Positions 12,401 to 21,893 of a stretch of 64,000 bases of DNA are shown one piece after another. The stretch spans positions 26,940,782 to 27,004,781 of the forward strand of contig NC_065535.1 in NCBI RefSeq assembly GCF_932294415.1. Direction: 5' to 3'. The translations under genes were made by a program, and so were the position numbers. Positions within the stretch are counted from its first letter, which is position 1. The number at the start of each line of letters is the position of its first letter. This DNA comes from Quercus robur. Its lineage: Eukaryota > Streptophyta > Magnoliopsida > Fagales > Fagaceae. The notes below the pieces were generated by a model. That model was not told the origin of the DNA, did no database searches, and worked only from the letters and a program-made list of their open reading frames with translations.

Positions 12401-13633
12401 GTTGGTTGTTTAGGTGCTTGCACCTATTGCAAGACAAAGCATGCTCGTGGTCATTTAGGGAGCTACACGATTGATAGCCTTGTAAGTTCATGACATGGGT
12501 GTTCATTATTTATTTGAATTAGGTTTAGATTTTATATGTAGTTTAATGCGGCAGGTCGGGCGTGTGAATACTGTAATAGCTGATGGAGTTAAGGAGATAT
12601 GGTTGAGCAGTGAAGATACTGGAGCCTACGGTAATTTGTAGTGATCTTTCTATCACCATTTTTTGTGTTACCATGTGAAAGTATTTGCGAATATGAAGCA
12701 AGTTCTGTTTCTGCAGTGTCTATTCATGAAGATCATATTGGAGTTTTTAAAAGTAGTTTGTGTTAATCATAGGTAAAATGATATGTAAATTTCACATAAT
12801 ATGGAGCAATTTACATTGCTTGAGCTACAGTGCTCCAGGTTAAATGCTTACCTAGAGAATTTATATTTGAATGCTATACTCGACATTTTCTTTATGTCCA
12901 TTTTCATTTTTAACATCATAAGACTTATTTTAGGCCTGAGGTAGACAAATTACTACCAAATTAAAAGAAAAATTAAGACACCAGTTGTAATTTTTTTTGT
13001 TGAATAACTATGGTTTTTGGAAAATTTTTAGGTCGTGACATTGGGGTCAATCTTCCAACTTTGTTGAATGCTATTGTTGCTGAGCTTCCTCCTGATGCAA
13101 GCACAATGCTTCGGATTGGGATGACAAATCCTCCTTTTATTCTCGAGCACTTGAAAGAGATAGCAGAGGTTTTGCGTCACCCATGTGTGTACTCGTTTCT
13201 ACATGTACCAGTTCAATCTGGGAGTGATGCCGTCTTGAATGTAAATCCTAACAGAAGAAATGACACCATTTTTTTTATTGCTGCTAATGCTTATACTTCT
13301 CCCTGAGATCTCTCCCCCTTCAAAAAATTGTATTTATAAATTTGAGGTTAATCAACTATTATTGCCTAGAATTCCTGTGCTTGTTGATTTTTTATACAAT
13401 TGACCGTTCGATACTCTTATTATCTCAGGCAATGAATCGGGAATATACTGTGAGTGAGTTTAGGACTGTGGTTGATACCTTGATTGAGCTTGTGCCTGGG
13501 ATGCAGATAGCAACTGACATCATATGTGGATTTCCTGGTAAGTAATTGTGGTTTCTAAGGCATTGTACTTCTATTTGCTTTCGCAATTATTTTGTGTGCT
13601 TGGGTTTCCCTTTTCTTTTCTTTTTTCTTTTTT

Positions 13634-13664
<31 letters not shown>

Positions 13665-16600
13665 ATCAATTTCATCAACCTCCCTTGAGGTTTTGCAAAA
13701 TAACACTTTGCCCCAAATGTTGGACAAGATGACGCTACCCTCTTTAGGTTTGTATAAATGAGACAAATAATCCCATGCATGACATTCTTAAAAAAAAATT
13801 AATTTTTTTTAAGAGAGTCCTAACCAAACTATGGACGAGAAATGAAACTAGGTGCTTGAGCTGTTGTATAAATAAAACTCTGCCCCTTGAGGTTTGTACA
13901 AATGAGTAGGAATCTTGTTTAAAAAACAAAGGAATATTCTTTAGTGAAGTAACACTATAAGGGAATGAACTTAACTGTTGCATTTATGGAAACCACAAGG
14001 GGGCAGTGGCATATATAAAAAAGTTTGGGCAGGGAGTGTCATTTCAATAATCCTTATGGGAGTTTGGTTCAATGTTGTTAAAAGTGCGCTTAAAGCTTAA
14101 GGCTCCAATGTCTAAAGCACTTTGGTTGGTCGAAGCAAAACTCATTTAATGAAATGAGCCTAAGCACACTTCTTAATTTTTTTTTTTTTGTTAAAAAATA
14201 TATGAATCATTAAAATTTATTGCTCAATCTTGAATGAAATGACATGCAAAAACACCATTCTTAAGGTGCTATATTATACCCAAAAAAATTGTTTACATAT
14301 CAAAAGACATGAACCATGATAATTTACTGCTCTTTTGCTGTTTGGTCTTTGTATTTTGGATATATTTTGATTGAATCATATACTTCTTTTGATCATAGCT
14401 ATTGTAGTTGTGATTTTTATAAGCACAAGAGGATTATATAAAATGTTAGGTACAAACTTTCTATGACTAGATTATTATTGTACTGTCCATTGATAATTGT
14501 TTTCAAATTTACTATATAAATGTTTTAAGAAATTGAAAGAACTTGTGTGGAACTTGAACTTATAGACTTCATGCAATTGTACTATCTATTTTAGCTCATT
14601 GGCAAAATATATTAATATTTTGATTTATTGTTTTATTTATTTATTATATGCTATGAACCTTTTTATTAGAGGTTATTATATATTGTGTTTGAAAAATGTG
14701 TGGTTTACTTCAACCAAGCACACGCTTTTGCTTTGCGCCTAGGCTCTAAGAGGCATTTGTGCTGAAGTACACTTGATTCTTTTACCAACTCTGGGTTGGT
14801 GTAATTTACCCTTTTTTTAAATGGTTACTGCTCAAGTAGAATAAGTTGAAGGTCGATAGTGTGCTCCAAAGCATTTAATGTAAGAACATGCAGCTATGTT
14901 GAAATTGTATGCCACTTGAGAAGCAATTAGCAAATTTCTTGTCTAAGTTGGAAATTCTTGAAAACAAAAATTGATACTGGAATATCAATGCTCGTTGGAA
15001 AAATATGAATTGGTCATTGTCATACTGGAATTCTTTATAATAAATGGAAATGTTTTGGAAGTTATTTACAACATGAACTTGGGGAAACCTTTAGAGATTG
15101 ATCACGCTTTGCAATAAACATTTTAGATTTTTAGTTAGATTGTGCTTTAGGAGCCAATAATAATTTCTTTTGGCTTTTTTCAGGTGAAACGGATGAAGAT
15201 TTTGCTCAAACTGTAAGCCTTGTCAAGGAATACAAGTTCCCTCAAGTTCATATATCTCAGTTTTATCCTCGACCAGGTATGCTGTTCATGAAATTGTACT
15301 GCACTCTCAGATTTCATCATTCTGCTTATCATGCTATATAGCCATGATAATTCCGTTGTGATTTTCTAGCATGTTTCTGTTGTGAGTTGTGACATTGTTT
15401 TGATGGCAAATAGCTGCATTTTCCTCTGGATTGCAAATGATATGTTGCAGGGCATCTGAAAGAAAAATGTTGATTTATCTTTTGTGAAGGTGCATGACCA
15501 CCATAATTTGTATGCGTTAGACATGGCTAAATTAAGTTTAGTATCTTACTACCACTGTTCCGAACCATTGGGAAAAGGAGAAAAAAATGACTCCCAGTTT
15601 TCAGTAATTCCTTGATCAATTGTATTTATTTTAGAAAATAAGGATTTGGAGTGATGCAAAACTGCAAATACGACTCAGTGTAATTACTAATCCTGGCATG
15701 AATGCAGGCAGATTGGATGGGTTCTGGCCTTACCAAAAGGAAAGGAAACACCAAACAACAACAACAAAACCTTTAGTCCCAAAACTATGGGGTTGCTATG
15801 GATCCTCAACATACTAGAGATTATTCAAAAAGCAAAAAGAAAGAAAGAAAAAGTATCAAGATGCAGCTGATGAGCTGTATCACATTGAACCCCACCCTGA
15901 ATTTGCTTGTACTATACCCTCAACAAATGACAAACTTATAAATATATGCACTAACCTTGTCCATGTGGGACTGTGGTGACACATTGCCTGACAGATTTCA
16001 TAGGCATTTAACAGTTTGTTTGAATTTTGAACTATGATACTAAAAGCAATTTTAAATTATGTTCTAACCTTTTTCTTCATTCTAAATTTAGGGACACCTG
16101 CCGCAAGGATGAAGAAGGTCCCAAGTAATGTGGTGAAGAAACGAAGCCGTGAGTTGACTTCTGTTTTTGAAGCTTTCACACCATACAATGGAATGGAGGG
16201 TAGACTAGAAAGAATTTGGATAACTGAAATTGCAACCGACGGAATTCACTTGGTAAGACTGGGCAAGTGTTTGAATGCATTTTCGGTGCTTTTGGATTCC
16301 ATATGTGCATCTTGTATTCTGGTGGGGGTTAAGGGTATGGTTTCAGCTTACTTTTCCAGCATTACAAAGCTTGATTATAGTTTTTTTTTTTTTTTGGATA
16401 GGTACAAAGCTTGATTATAGTTGCTTTGATGGCATATTAATATTTGTTTTGGTTAGTATAAGAGGTCGGGTCTAGGTGCGATGGCAAGTGCTTTCCACCA
16501 TAAGCAACAGGTCATGGGTTTGAGTCTGGGAATCAGCCTATCAAAAAAATAATTGGGGTAAGGTTGCCTACCAATTGCCTCTCCCTAACCCTGCAAAAGT

Positions 16601-17811
16601 TGGATTCTTGTGCATTGGGTACGACCTTTTTTTAGTGTTTTATTTGAAGGGGTTGCTGTCTTATTTTTCTTGAACTAAATATGTGTCTACTTGTGCAAAG
16701 AATAAAAGAAATCCTACAACTTTTTGATATAAAAAAAAAAAGGGGAACCTACCTTGCAACTTAAAAGAACAAAAGCAAAAGAAAAGAAAAAAGAGAAGAA
16801 GAAGAAGAAAAAACTAAATTTAGAAGCCAGTAGTAGCTCATAATAGGTCGGGTTCTCCATCAATCCGCCACTCAACCCAATGTGATAGGGTCTTGAAAAT
16901 CCATAACCAACACGGAATGAGAAGGGTTCTCGTATTGACTGAATTTTGAAGGGTGGTCGGAATTGGTTGGATTCATAGAATTGGCTTGTCGAGGATGTGA
17001 AGGAAGAGATTTGGCGGATGAGGGTGGCTAACATGGATATCTGGCAGGCATGATAGGAAACGAGTCTTGCATCGCTGGTGACCATTGTAATGGGGTTAGG
17101 TGGGTGAGGAAGGTGAGGGATGGAGGCGAGAAATAGGATTGTGGCTAGGGAAGGGGATTTGGTTAGTTGGGTTGTATTTTTCCACATTACATTATCACAT
17201 GTCAATTTACTGTATAATATTTCTATTTTCTAACCGGATGTTCCTTCATTGCCAAGGTTGGCCATACCAAGGGATATGTGCAGGTGCTAGTAATTGCTCC
17301 TGAAAGTATGCTTGGAACCTCAGCTATTGTGAAGATAACAAGTGTGGGAAGGTGGTCAGTTTTTGGAGAAGTGATTGAGGCCATCGACCATATCAATGAT
17401 GAATCATCTTTAAGAAACAATAAGCCTAGTCAGGCTAAATGTTCACCATGCTCTAACCCTGCTGAAAGTTGTGCATGTACAAGAGAGCCAGAACCTTGTC
17501 CTTGTGGACAAGAAAGCTGTGGACCAACTACTCATGAAGAAAGTTCTGTTTCAAGGAATTCCATGTTTGCAGAAGATCTAAACAGCAGAAATCTGATTGG
17601 ATGGTTACTAAGGAAGCGGAAAAACCATGTGCACAAAAAAGTGGAGTGCGAAATTGCCTCGGGATCCATGAAAAAGCAAGAATGGGCCCAGGGAAGCATG
17701 GGTGTATGGGGTGTTGTCGATAAGGCTCTTTTGGTTGGAATATTTGTAAGTTTCTTGACAATCATGGCTTTACTGATTCATCTTGCAGTTAGGACTCTGG
17801 CGTCCAATTAA
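9274..17811 (+). CDS. CDKAL1: CDKAL1-type tRNA t6A37 methylthiotransferase, 11 exons, 617 aa
   Basis: Radical-SAM enzyme family that adds a methylthio group to t6A at position 37 of ANN-decoding tRNAs. Coding exons read from splice sites and frame: 9274-9423, 9505-9543, 10753-10844, 11915-12164, 12362-12481, 12555-12630, 13032-13240, 13429-13537, 15184-15276, 16092-16252, 17257-17811. All introns are GT-AG and the joined frame is open (1854 nt with stop). The N-terminal MTTase domain carries C59 (KTFGCSHN), C95 (NTCTVKS) and C124 (VAGCVPQ); the radical-SAM cluster is C193-x3-C197-x2-C200 (CLGACTYC). A TRAM-like region spans exons 10-11 ([18 protein letters not shown]). A Cys-rich linker ([18 protein letters not shown]) precedes a C-terminal hydrophobic helix at about 590-611, consistent with the tail anchor to the ER known for CDKAL1. 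Length fits the plant family (about 600 aa). No damage seen. Confidence 0.93.
9425..9455 (+). repeat. (TC)n microsatellite starting at the intron 1 splice donor
   Basis: The 81-bp intron 1 (9424-9504) begins GTCTCTCTC, so the dinucleotide repeat includes the donor site itself. Confidence 0.95.
9855..9973 (-). mobile_element. tRNA-derived SINE in intron 2, with 13-bp target duplication
   Basis: Read on the minus strand it starts with a tRNA-like head: a box A-like TAACTCAATTGG and a box B-like GGTTCAAATCC, and ends in an (AATA)n tail. It is flanked by a perfect AGGAGAATTAGTT repeat (9842-9854 and 9974-9986). About 119 bp long. It is antisense to the host gene. Confidence 0.85.
11739..11790 (+). 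mobile_element. Possible SINE fragment in intron 3
   Basis: The segment tgagctttgcctcaaatggc, followed by the 'acctcccctta...ataagg' pattern, resembles the head of a tRNA-related plant SINE, cut off before a (TA)n run. Weak evidence, from pattern only. Confidence 0.3.
13636..13664 (+). repeat. Poly(G)29 tract in intron 8
   Basis: An uninterrupted run of 29 G follows a T-rich tract about 100 bp after the exon 8 donor. The length may be inexact because homopolymers are error-prone in sequencing. Confidence 0.9.
14046..14800. repeat. Inverted-repeat element in intron 8 (gcgctt/gcgcct type)
   Basis: The left part (ttgttaaaagtgcgcttaaag...) and the inverse of the right part (gttggtaaaagaatcaagtgta...cttagagcctaggcgc) are similar. 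The AT-rich interior has no ORF. It resembles a common plant dispersed repeat, but boundaries are approximate. Confidence 0.45.
15755..15808 (-). mobile_element. SINE 3'-end fragment in intron 9
   Basis: Minus strand reads GAGGATCCATAGCAACCCC then ATAGTTTTGGGACTAAAG and (TTG)n. I recognise this as the 3' part of a widespread plant SINE ending in TTGTTGTTG. The 5' part is not evident. Confidence 0.55.
16363..16420 (-). mobile_element. Micro-retroposon 1 (22-bp insert, 18-bp TSD), intron 10
   Basis: TACAAAGCTTGATTATAG occurs at 16363-16380 and 16403-16420. Between them is T15 plus GGATAGG (minus strand CCTATCC-poly(A)). This is the hallmark of a target-primed insertion with almost no element sequence. 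Confidence 0.8.
16463..16630 (+). mobile_element. Au-type SINE in intron 10
   Basis: The sequence follows the Au SINE pattern throughout: GGTGCGATGGCAAGTGCTTT head, box B-like GGTTTGAGTC, the middle 'ggggtaaggttgcctaccaa', and the end 'gtgcattgggtacgacctttt' with a short T tail. About 168 bp and apparently full length. I saw no clear target duplication. It has the same orientation as the gene. Confidence 0.85.
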
Positions 17812-18382
17812 AGAATTTTGATTGTATTTGTCCGTTTCTGTGGGAGCAGAAAGAGAATTTTGTTTCAACAATTTTTTTGGAAGTGAGTTTTGTTATATGA
17901 TTGTTATGTTGGATAGCTCAGATGCATGTATTTTACTAACATTTTTTAGTAGGTGTGCCACACTGCTGAATGTTTTTCTCATCATTTCAGTTTCCTCTAA
18001 TCTTGGTTCTCAAAACTGCTTGAGACTGGGCAGCCATAGTTATTAGGCTGACCCTTGGTCATTGATTACTGCTCGGTAGATACACCAATTGATTACTCAT
18101 TCATTCAACAGAACCTAGAATTGGAGCGAGAAAGAATGAGTTTTTCCCCCAGGTTACAAGAAAGAATGATTGTTTCCATAGATAAGATTGATGAAAGCTA
18201 GAATGTACATATATCCAGGAAAAATTGAAATATTATTTTGGGCGAGGATAGTAGGGCAAAAGCAACATTGCTGCATATCCTTCTGTCTTACGCTGCTACG
18301 AATTTGATGGTTTAATTTACTGAACCATCTTTTGTTCACGAGAATTAAGTAAATGAATAATAAACTGATAATAGCCTTCATC
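17812..18382. other. Shared 3' region of two convergent genes
   Basis: 571 bp separate the stop codon of the CDKAL1 gene (+) from that of the MCTP gene (-). The stretch must hold both 3' UTRs and poly(A) sites. I see no separate gene. Overlapping transcripts are possible. Confidence 0.6.
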
Positions 18383-21300
18383 TCAAAGTAGCATATCTGA
18401 CCTGCACGGTAACCTCTTGAAGAAATTGACGGGTACAGAAGGCATCTTTGATCTGAATCGAGGATGTCGAAGCCAGTACAGCCCAACCAGCACTGCAACT
18501 ACTTGGAAAGGAGTGACATATATGAACACAGCCCAGATCAATGAGAAGATGATGAAGATTGCTGTAGCTCTTGAATCTCTCCAGCTTAATAAAGCTAGAG
18601 CCCTTTCCCCTTGTGATGCTAAATCTCCAACCACAGATTGCACCTTACTTGCCACACTCCGCAACCTATCATACCTCATCCTTACAATATCTGGAGGTCT
18701 AGAAGTTGGGAATGTGTCAAATTCCTCATCCAATTCCTCTGGGAGTATAAACTCTGCTTGTGATAGTCGTGCATCCATGTGAGGTGGCTGCTTTGGCCTG
18801 AACCGATAGTTCCATATTCCGATCACAAATAGGTAGAGGAAAATCGTAGGCAGGATCAATTCTGGGTAGCAAACCAATATCAAAAACAAGACGTGCACTA
18901 AACATGTTGTGATCGGGTTTCTCCAGAAACATATTTCGTTGATCCACTTACAAACCGCTCCAACCCCTGAAAGCAGAGACATGATGCGAGAAAAATTGGC
19001 TTTGCTTCTCCTGATACTCCACAAGTGAATATCTACATCAAGCATGTACTCAACAATTTCACGCCGGAGGGGTGGCTCTGATCTAGCTAGCCTTGCTGCC
19101 ACAATCTGCATTGCGTGGTGGCGAAGCCAATCCTTGTACTTAAAAGATATGGGTTGAATATAATGTATTTTTGGAAGCAAAGGTTTTCCATATTGTGTCA
19201 CCATGTTAGCCCAAGCAGTACAAGTGAACCTCAATGCCAAATGAAGCTCACCATGTTTCTTCAAACCAGATGGATGGAGAACCAACAATGGATAATAATG
19301 GGTATAAACCCGATTAGTTTCTAAAGTCGATAGTCGAATTCTTACCTTCCCAATCCTTTGATCTCTTGTTTCTTCTTTGCTTCCATTAACATGGCAATTA
19401 TCGAAAACACCAACAGTGATTACAGTATATGGATCATGAACATCCCAAGTATACTGCTCATTCCAGCGAGGAGCCAGTGTGTTAAGCAGCGTTCTAGTCC
19501 GAATCCATTTGTTGCCGTACTTGGCCACACAGTATGCATCTGTAGTCCCACCATCCTTTCCCTTCATTGGAAGCAAATTCCTTGCACTCAGAATCCCAAG
19601 TTCAAGAAACCCGATGCTTGGTTTTCTCAAGTGTTTGGAGGAGGGCTGTAGATCACTGCTGAAATGCGTGGACTCATCAAGAACATGATAACCTGAGTCC
19701 ACATAGATTCTAAGGAGGATCTTGCTGGTAAACTTGTCTTTCTGCTTGTCGGTGTCTACTTCAAGATGCCTGTGCAGATTATGCCAGCGGGCTTCGGGTG
19801 CTTTGTGGTGGTCATGTCTGTGCATAACATCTCTTACTGATACGACCAACCGGCCTAAAACCTCAGGTCCTACCTTGTCCTCCACAGTAATAATTATGAA
19901 GTCTTCAAGAGGCTCTGATACCACAAACATGAATTCTTCATTCCATTCAGGGTTCATTCGATTATGGCTACTCCGAATAGTGGCTCTCAGCTGATTCCCA
20001 ACCTCTCCCTTCACATGTATTTCTGGAGCTCGGCCTTTTTCGGTGGGAATAAGATCCTGAGCTGCAATTACTTCAACTTTAAGGTAGTATAGTTTGGGGG
20101 AGAAATAAACCTTGGATCGTGTATTGGACATGTTTGAATGGCTTATGTTGTGAGCATCAGAATGCCATGCATCGGGAAAGGCCTCATCAGCCTGTGTTCC
20201 TACCCAAACCGCAAGCATTACTTCTCCTGAATTGTACCTGACCCCTTTCTTGTCCTCCAATTTGTACCACTGAGGAGCCAAAGGACTATCTGGTGGCAGC
20301 CGAAGAGGAATTTCAGAAAGATCAAAACTAACTCTCCCAACAAAATCATCTTTCACTAAATCCTTATCCATCAAAATCACTTCCAGGACACTGGATTGCA
20401 GCATCTCTTGTGAGAAAGCAAAAACTTGGTTCCACACCGGGTATTGGTTCTTCTCCAATGGTTTCGTTTGCCCTTTGTAGTTCCCAAGCTTCACTTCCAC
20501 ATAAGGATCAAGGCTTCCTGTAACATCCATGACAGGAAGATCTCTGGCCTTAACCACATTCACATACAAGTAATACATCTGCTCCACTAGATCATAAGTA
20601 CTCGATGTCTTGTCTCCTCTGCGCCGAAGACGTGCTGCCAAGGGAGGCCTAGTTTCCACCAATCCAAATTCCGGGTTCGTCGGAACCTGCATGTGAAACA
20701 TACTAGCCGGCCCTGCTCGTGCAAAAGCGGCCTTGGTCTCAGCCACAGCCGCTGCCTTTTCCTTTTCCTTCGTCAAATTGTTACCCTCGAACCCCCCGAA
20801 TCCACCAGTATTTGGCCTGTTTTTCTCGAACCCCCCGAATCCACCAATATTGCTTTTATCGAACCCCCCGAATCCACCGCCAGAGATCACTGAAGGTTGT
20901 GTAGCTGGATGGTGATGGTGTTCATGTGTCCCGGCTCCTATAGTGTGAAAAGTTCTCACTTCTTTTTCCTTTTTCTTCTTCTTCATTCCCTCAGCCCTCC
21001 TTTCTTCTTCTTCTTTTAGTACTTCTTCAGGCTTGTAATTAGTATTTATCTCTTGCAATGGTACTGTGTTTGATTCTTCAGCACCACCATCTTGTGGTGG
21101 AGGAGCATGAGACGCAGATGAGTCATGAACCGCGTAAACTCTGAGAGCTATATCGCCTTTAATATGAGAAAAGAGGCCACGTTTATCAAGCGGGTAGCGC
21201 TGGATAATGGCTTCAGATTCTTGAAAAGGTATGGAGGAACCATGGAGTCTGACACGACCGAGGAAGTTCTTGTGGTGGCCGCCTTTTCGGTCATTGTACA

Positions 21301-21514
21301 CGATCACATCAATGGTCTTGTTGTGAAGGTCTCTGGGGTTGTTGACATTGAACACTAGCTTCTCATTCCATTGGGGGTTGAGGTCTTTATGCTTGGTTTG
21401 TGTCTTTTGTTTCTGCCCATCGAAATCTACTTCTACAAAGGGACTGGCAGAGCCTTGGTCATCTTTTGGCATCAGGTCACTTGCATCTTGAATCTCTACT
21501 ACCAGTCTGGCCAT
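18383..21514 (-). CDS. MCTP protein: four C2 domains and C-terminal membrane domain, 1043 aa
   Basis: Multiple C2 domain and transmembrane region protein, single exon as usual for plant MCTPs. C2A about 1-128 (LVVEIQDASDLMPKDDQGS), C2B about 313-440 (YLYVNVVKARDLPVMDVTGS, SLDPYVEV), C2C about 475-605, C2D about 633-765 (LELGILSARNLLPM, TDAYCVAKYG). The phosphoribosyltransferase-C-type tail is at about 800-1043, with hydrophobic segments near 867-900 and 983-1013 and the ending VNFFKRLPCRSDMLL. Between C2A and C2B lie a Lys/Glu-rich stretch, a His run (199-202) and three GGFGGF units. C2C lacks the Asp-rich calcium loop. Family members (QUIRKY, FTIPs) tether ER to plasma membrane at plasmodesmata and help move signals between cells. 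The subfamily is not resolved; C2A looks more like the MCTP10/FTIP side than QUIRKY. Start chosen because MARLVVEIQDA is the normal C2A beginning. Confidence 0.95.
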   Translation of the reverse strand: MARLVVEIQDASDLMPKDDQGSASPFVEVDFDGQKQKTQTKHKDLNPQWNEKLVFNVNNPRDLHNKTIDVIVYNDRKGGHHKNFLGRVRLHGSSIPFQESEAIIQRYPLDKRGLFSHIKGDIALRVYAVHDSSASHAPPPQDGGAEESNTVPLQEINTNYKPEEVLKEEEERRAEGMKKKKKEKEVRTFHTIGAGTHEHHHHPATQPSVISGGGFGGFDKSNIGGFGGFEKNRPNTGGFGGFEGNNLTKEKEKAAAVAETKAAFARAGPASMFHMQVPTNPEFGLVETRPPLAARLRRRGDKTSSTYDLVEQMYYLYVNVVKARDLPVMDVTGSLDPYVEVKLGNYKGQTKPLEKNQYPVWNQVFAFSQEMLQSSVLEVILMDKDLVKDDFVGRVSFDLSEIPLRLPPDSPLAPQWYKLEDKKGVRYNSGEVMLAVWVGTQADEAFPDAWHSDAHNISHSNMSNTRSKVYFSPKLYYLKVEVIAAQDLIPTEKGRAPEIHVKGEVGNQLRATIRSSHNRMNPEWNEEFMFVVSEPLEDFIIITVEDKVGPEVLGRLVVSVRDVMHRHDHHKAPEARWHNLHRHLEVDTDKQKDKFTSKILLRIYVDSGYHVLDESTHFSSDLQPSSKHLRKPSIGFLELGILSARNLLPMKGKDGGTTDAYCVAKYGNKWIRTRTLLNTLAPRWNEQYTWDVHDPYTVITVGVFDNCHVNGSKEETRDQRIGKVRIRLSTLETNRVYTHYYPLLVLHPSGLKKHGELHLALRFTCTAWANMVTQYGKPLLPKIHYIQPISFKYKDWLRHHAMQIVAARLARSEPPLRREIVEYMLDVDIHLWSIRRSKANFSRIMSLLSGVGAVCKWINEICFWRNPITTCLVHVLFLILVCYPELILPTIFLYLFVIGIWNYRFRPKQPPHMDARLSQAEFILPEELDEEFDTFPTSRPPDIVRMRYDRLRSVASKVQSVVGDLASQGERALALLSWRDSRATAIFIIFSLIWAVFIYVTPFQVVAVLVGLYWLRHPRFRSKMPSVPVNFFKRLPCRSDMLL
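20786..20884 (-). repeat. Three in-frame GGFGGF repeats in the MCTP linker
   Basis: Encodes residues about 211-243 with GGFGGF at 213, 224 and 237. At the DNA level a block like cgaaccccccgaatccacca recurs three times with variable spacers, so repeat number could vary between alleles. Confidence 0.85.
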
Positions 21515-21760
21515 TGTGGTTGTAGCTAGTTGGGGAGCTTCACTGTGGAGTGTGGACTGTTTTTGTGATGAAAAGAAAGGTGGGTGGTGAAAAGAGTAGG
21601 AGTGAAGAAGAAGACAGGAAAGGTGGGGAAAAGAAAAGAGAGATAGATAGGGGGAGAGAAGACAGAAGAGGAGGAGGTGGTGAAGATGAGTTGTGAGTTG
21701 TGAGTTGTGACTATGAGATGGTCATTTGGAGTATGAAGACAGAAACATATGCTGGACACA
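21515..21760 (-). promoter_or_regulatory. Pyrimidine-rich 5' leader region of the MCTP gene
   Basis: Immediately upstream of the start, the coding strand is strongly CT-rich over about 200 bp, typical of a plant 5' UTR. No clear TATA box was found. Confidence 0.45.
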
Positions 21761-21861
21761 CATGGCGTGTAATGTTTGGTAGTGTGAAGTGGCCCCCTTA
21801 GTCATATGGCTTTGATAGGAAGAGATTCTCGGTGGGTACATTTGTGTTTTATCTGTGTGTA

Positions 21862-21865
<4 letters not shown>

Positions 21866-21892
<27 letters not shown>
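21866..21892. repeat. (GA)n microsatellite upstream of the MCTP gene
   Basis: Dinucleotide run about 350 bp before the MCTP start codon. Confidence 0.9.
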
Positions 21893-21893
<1 letters not shown>

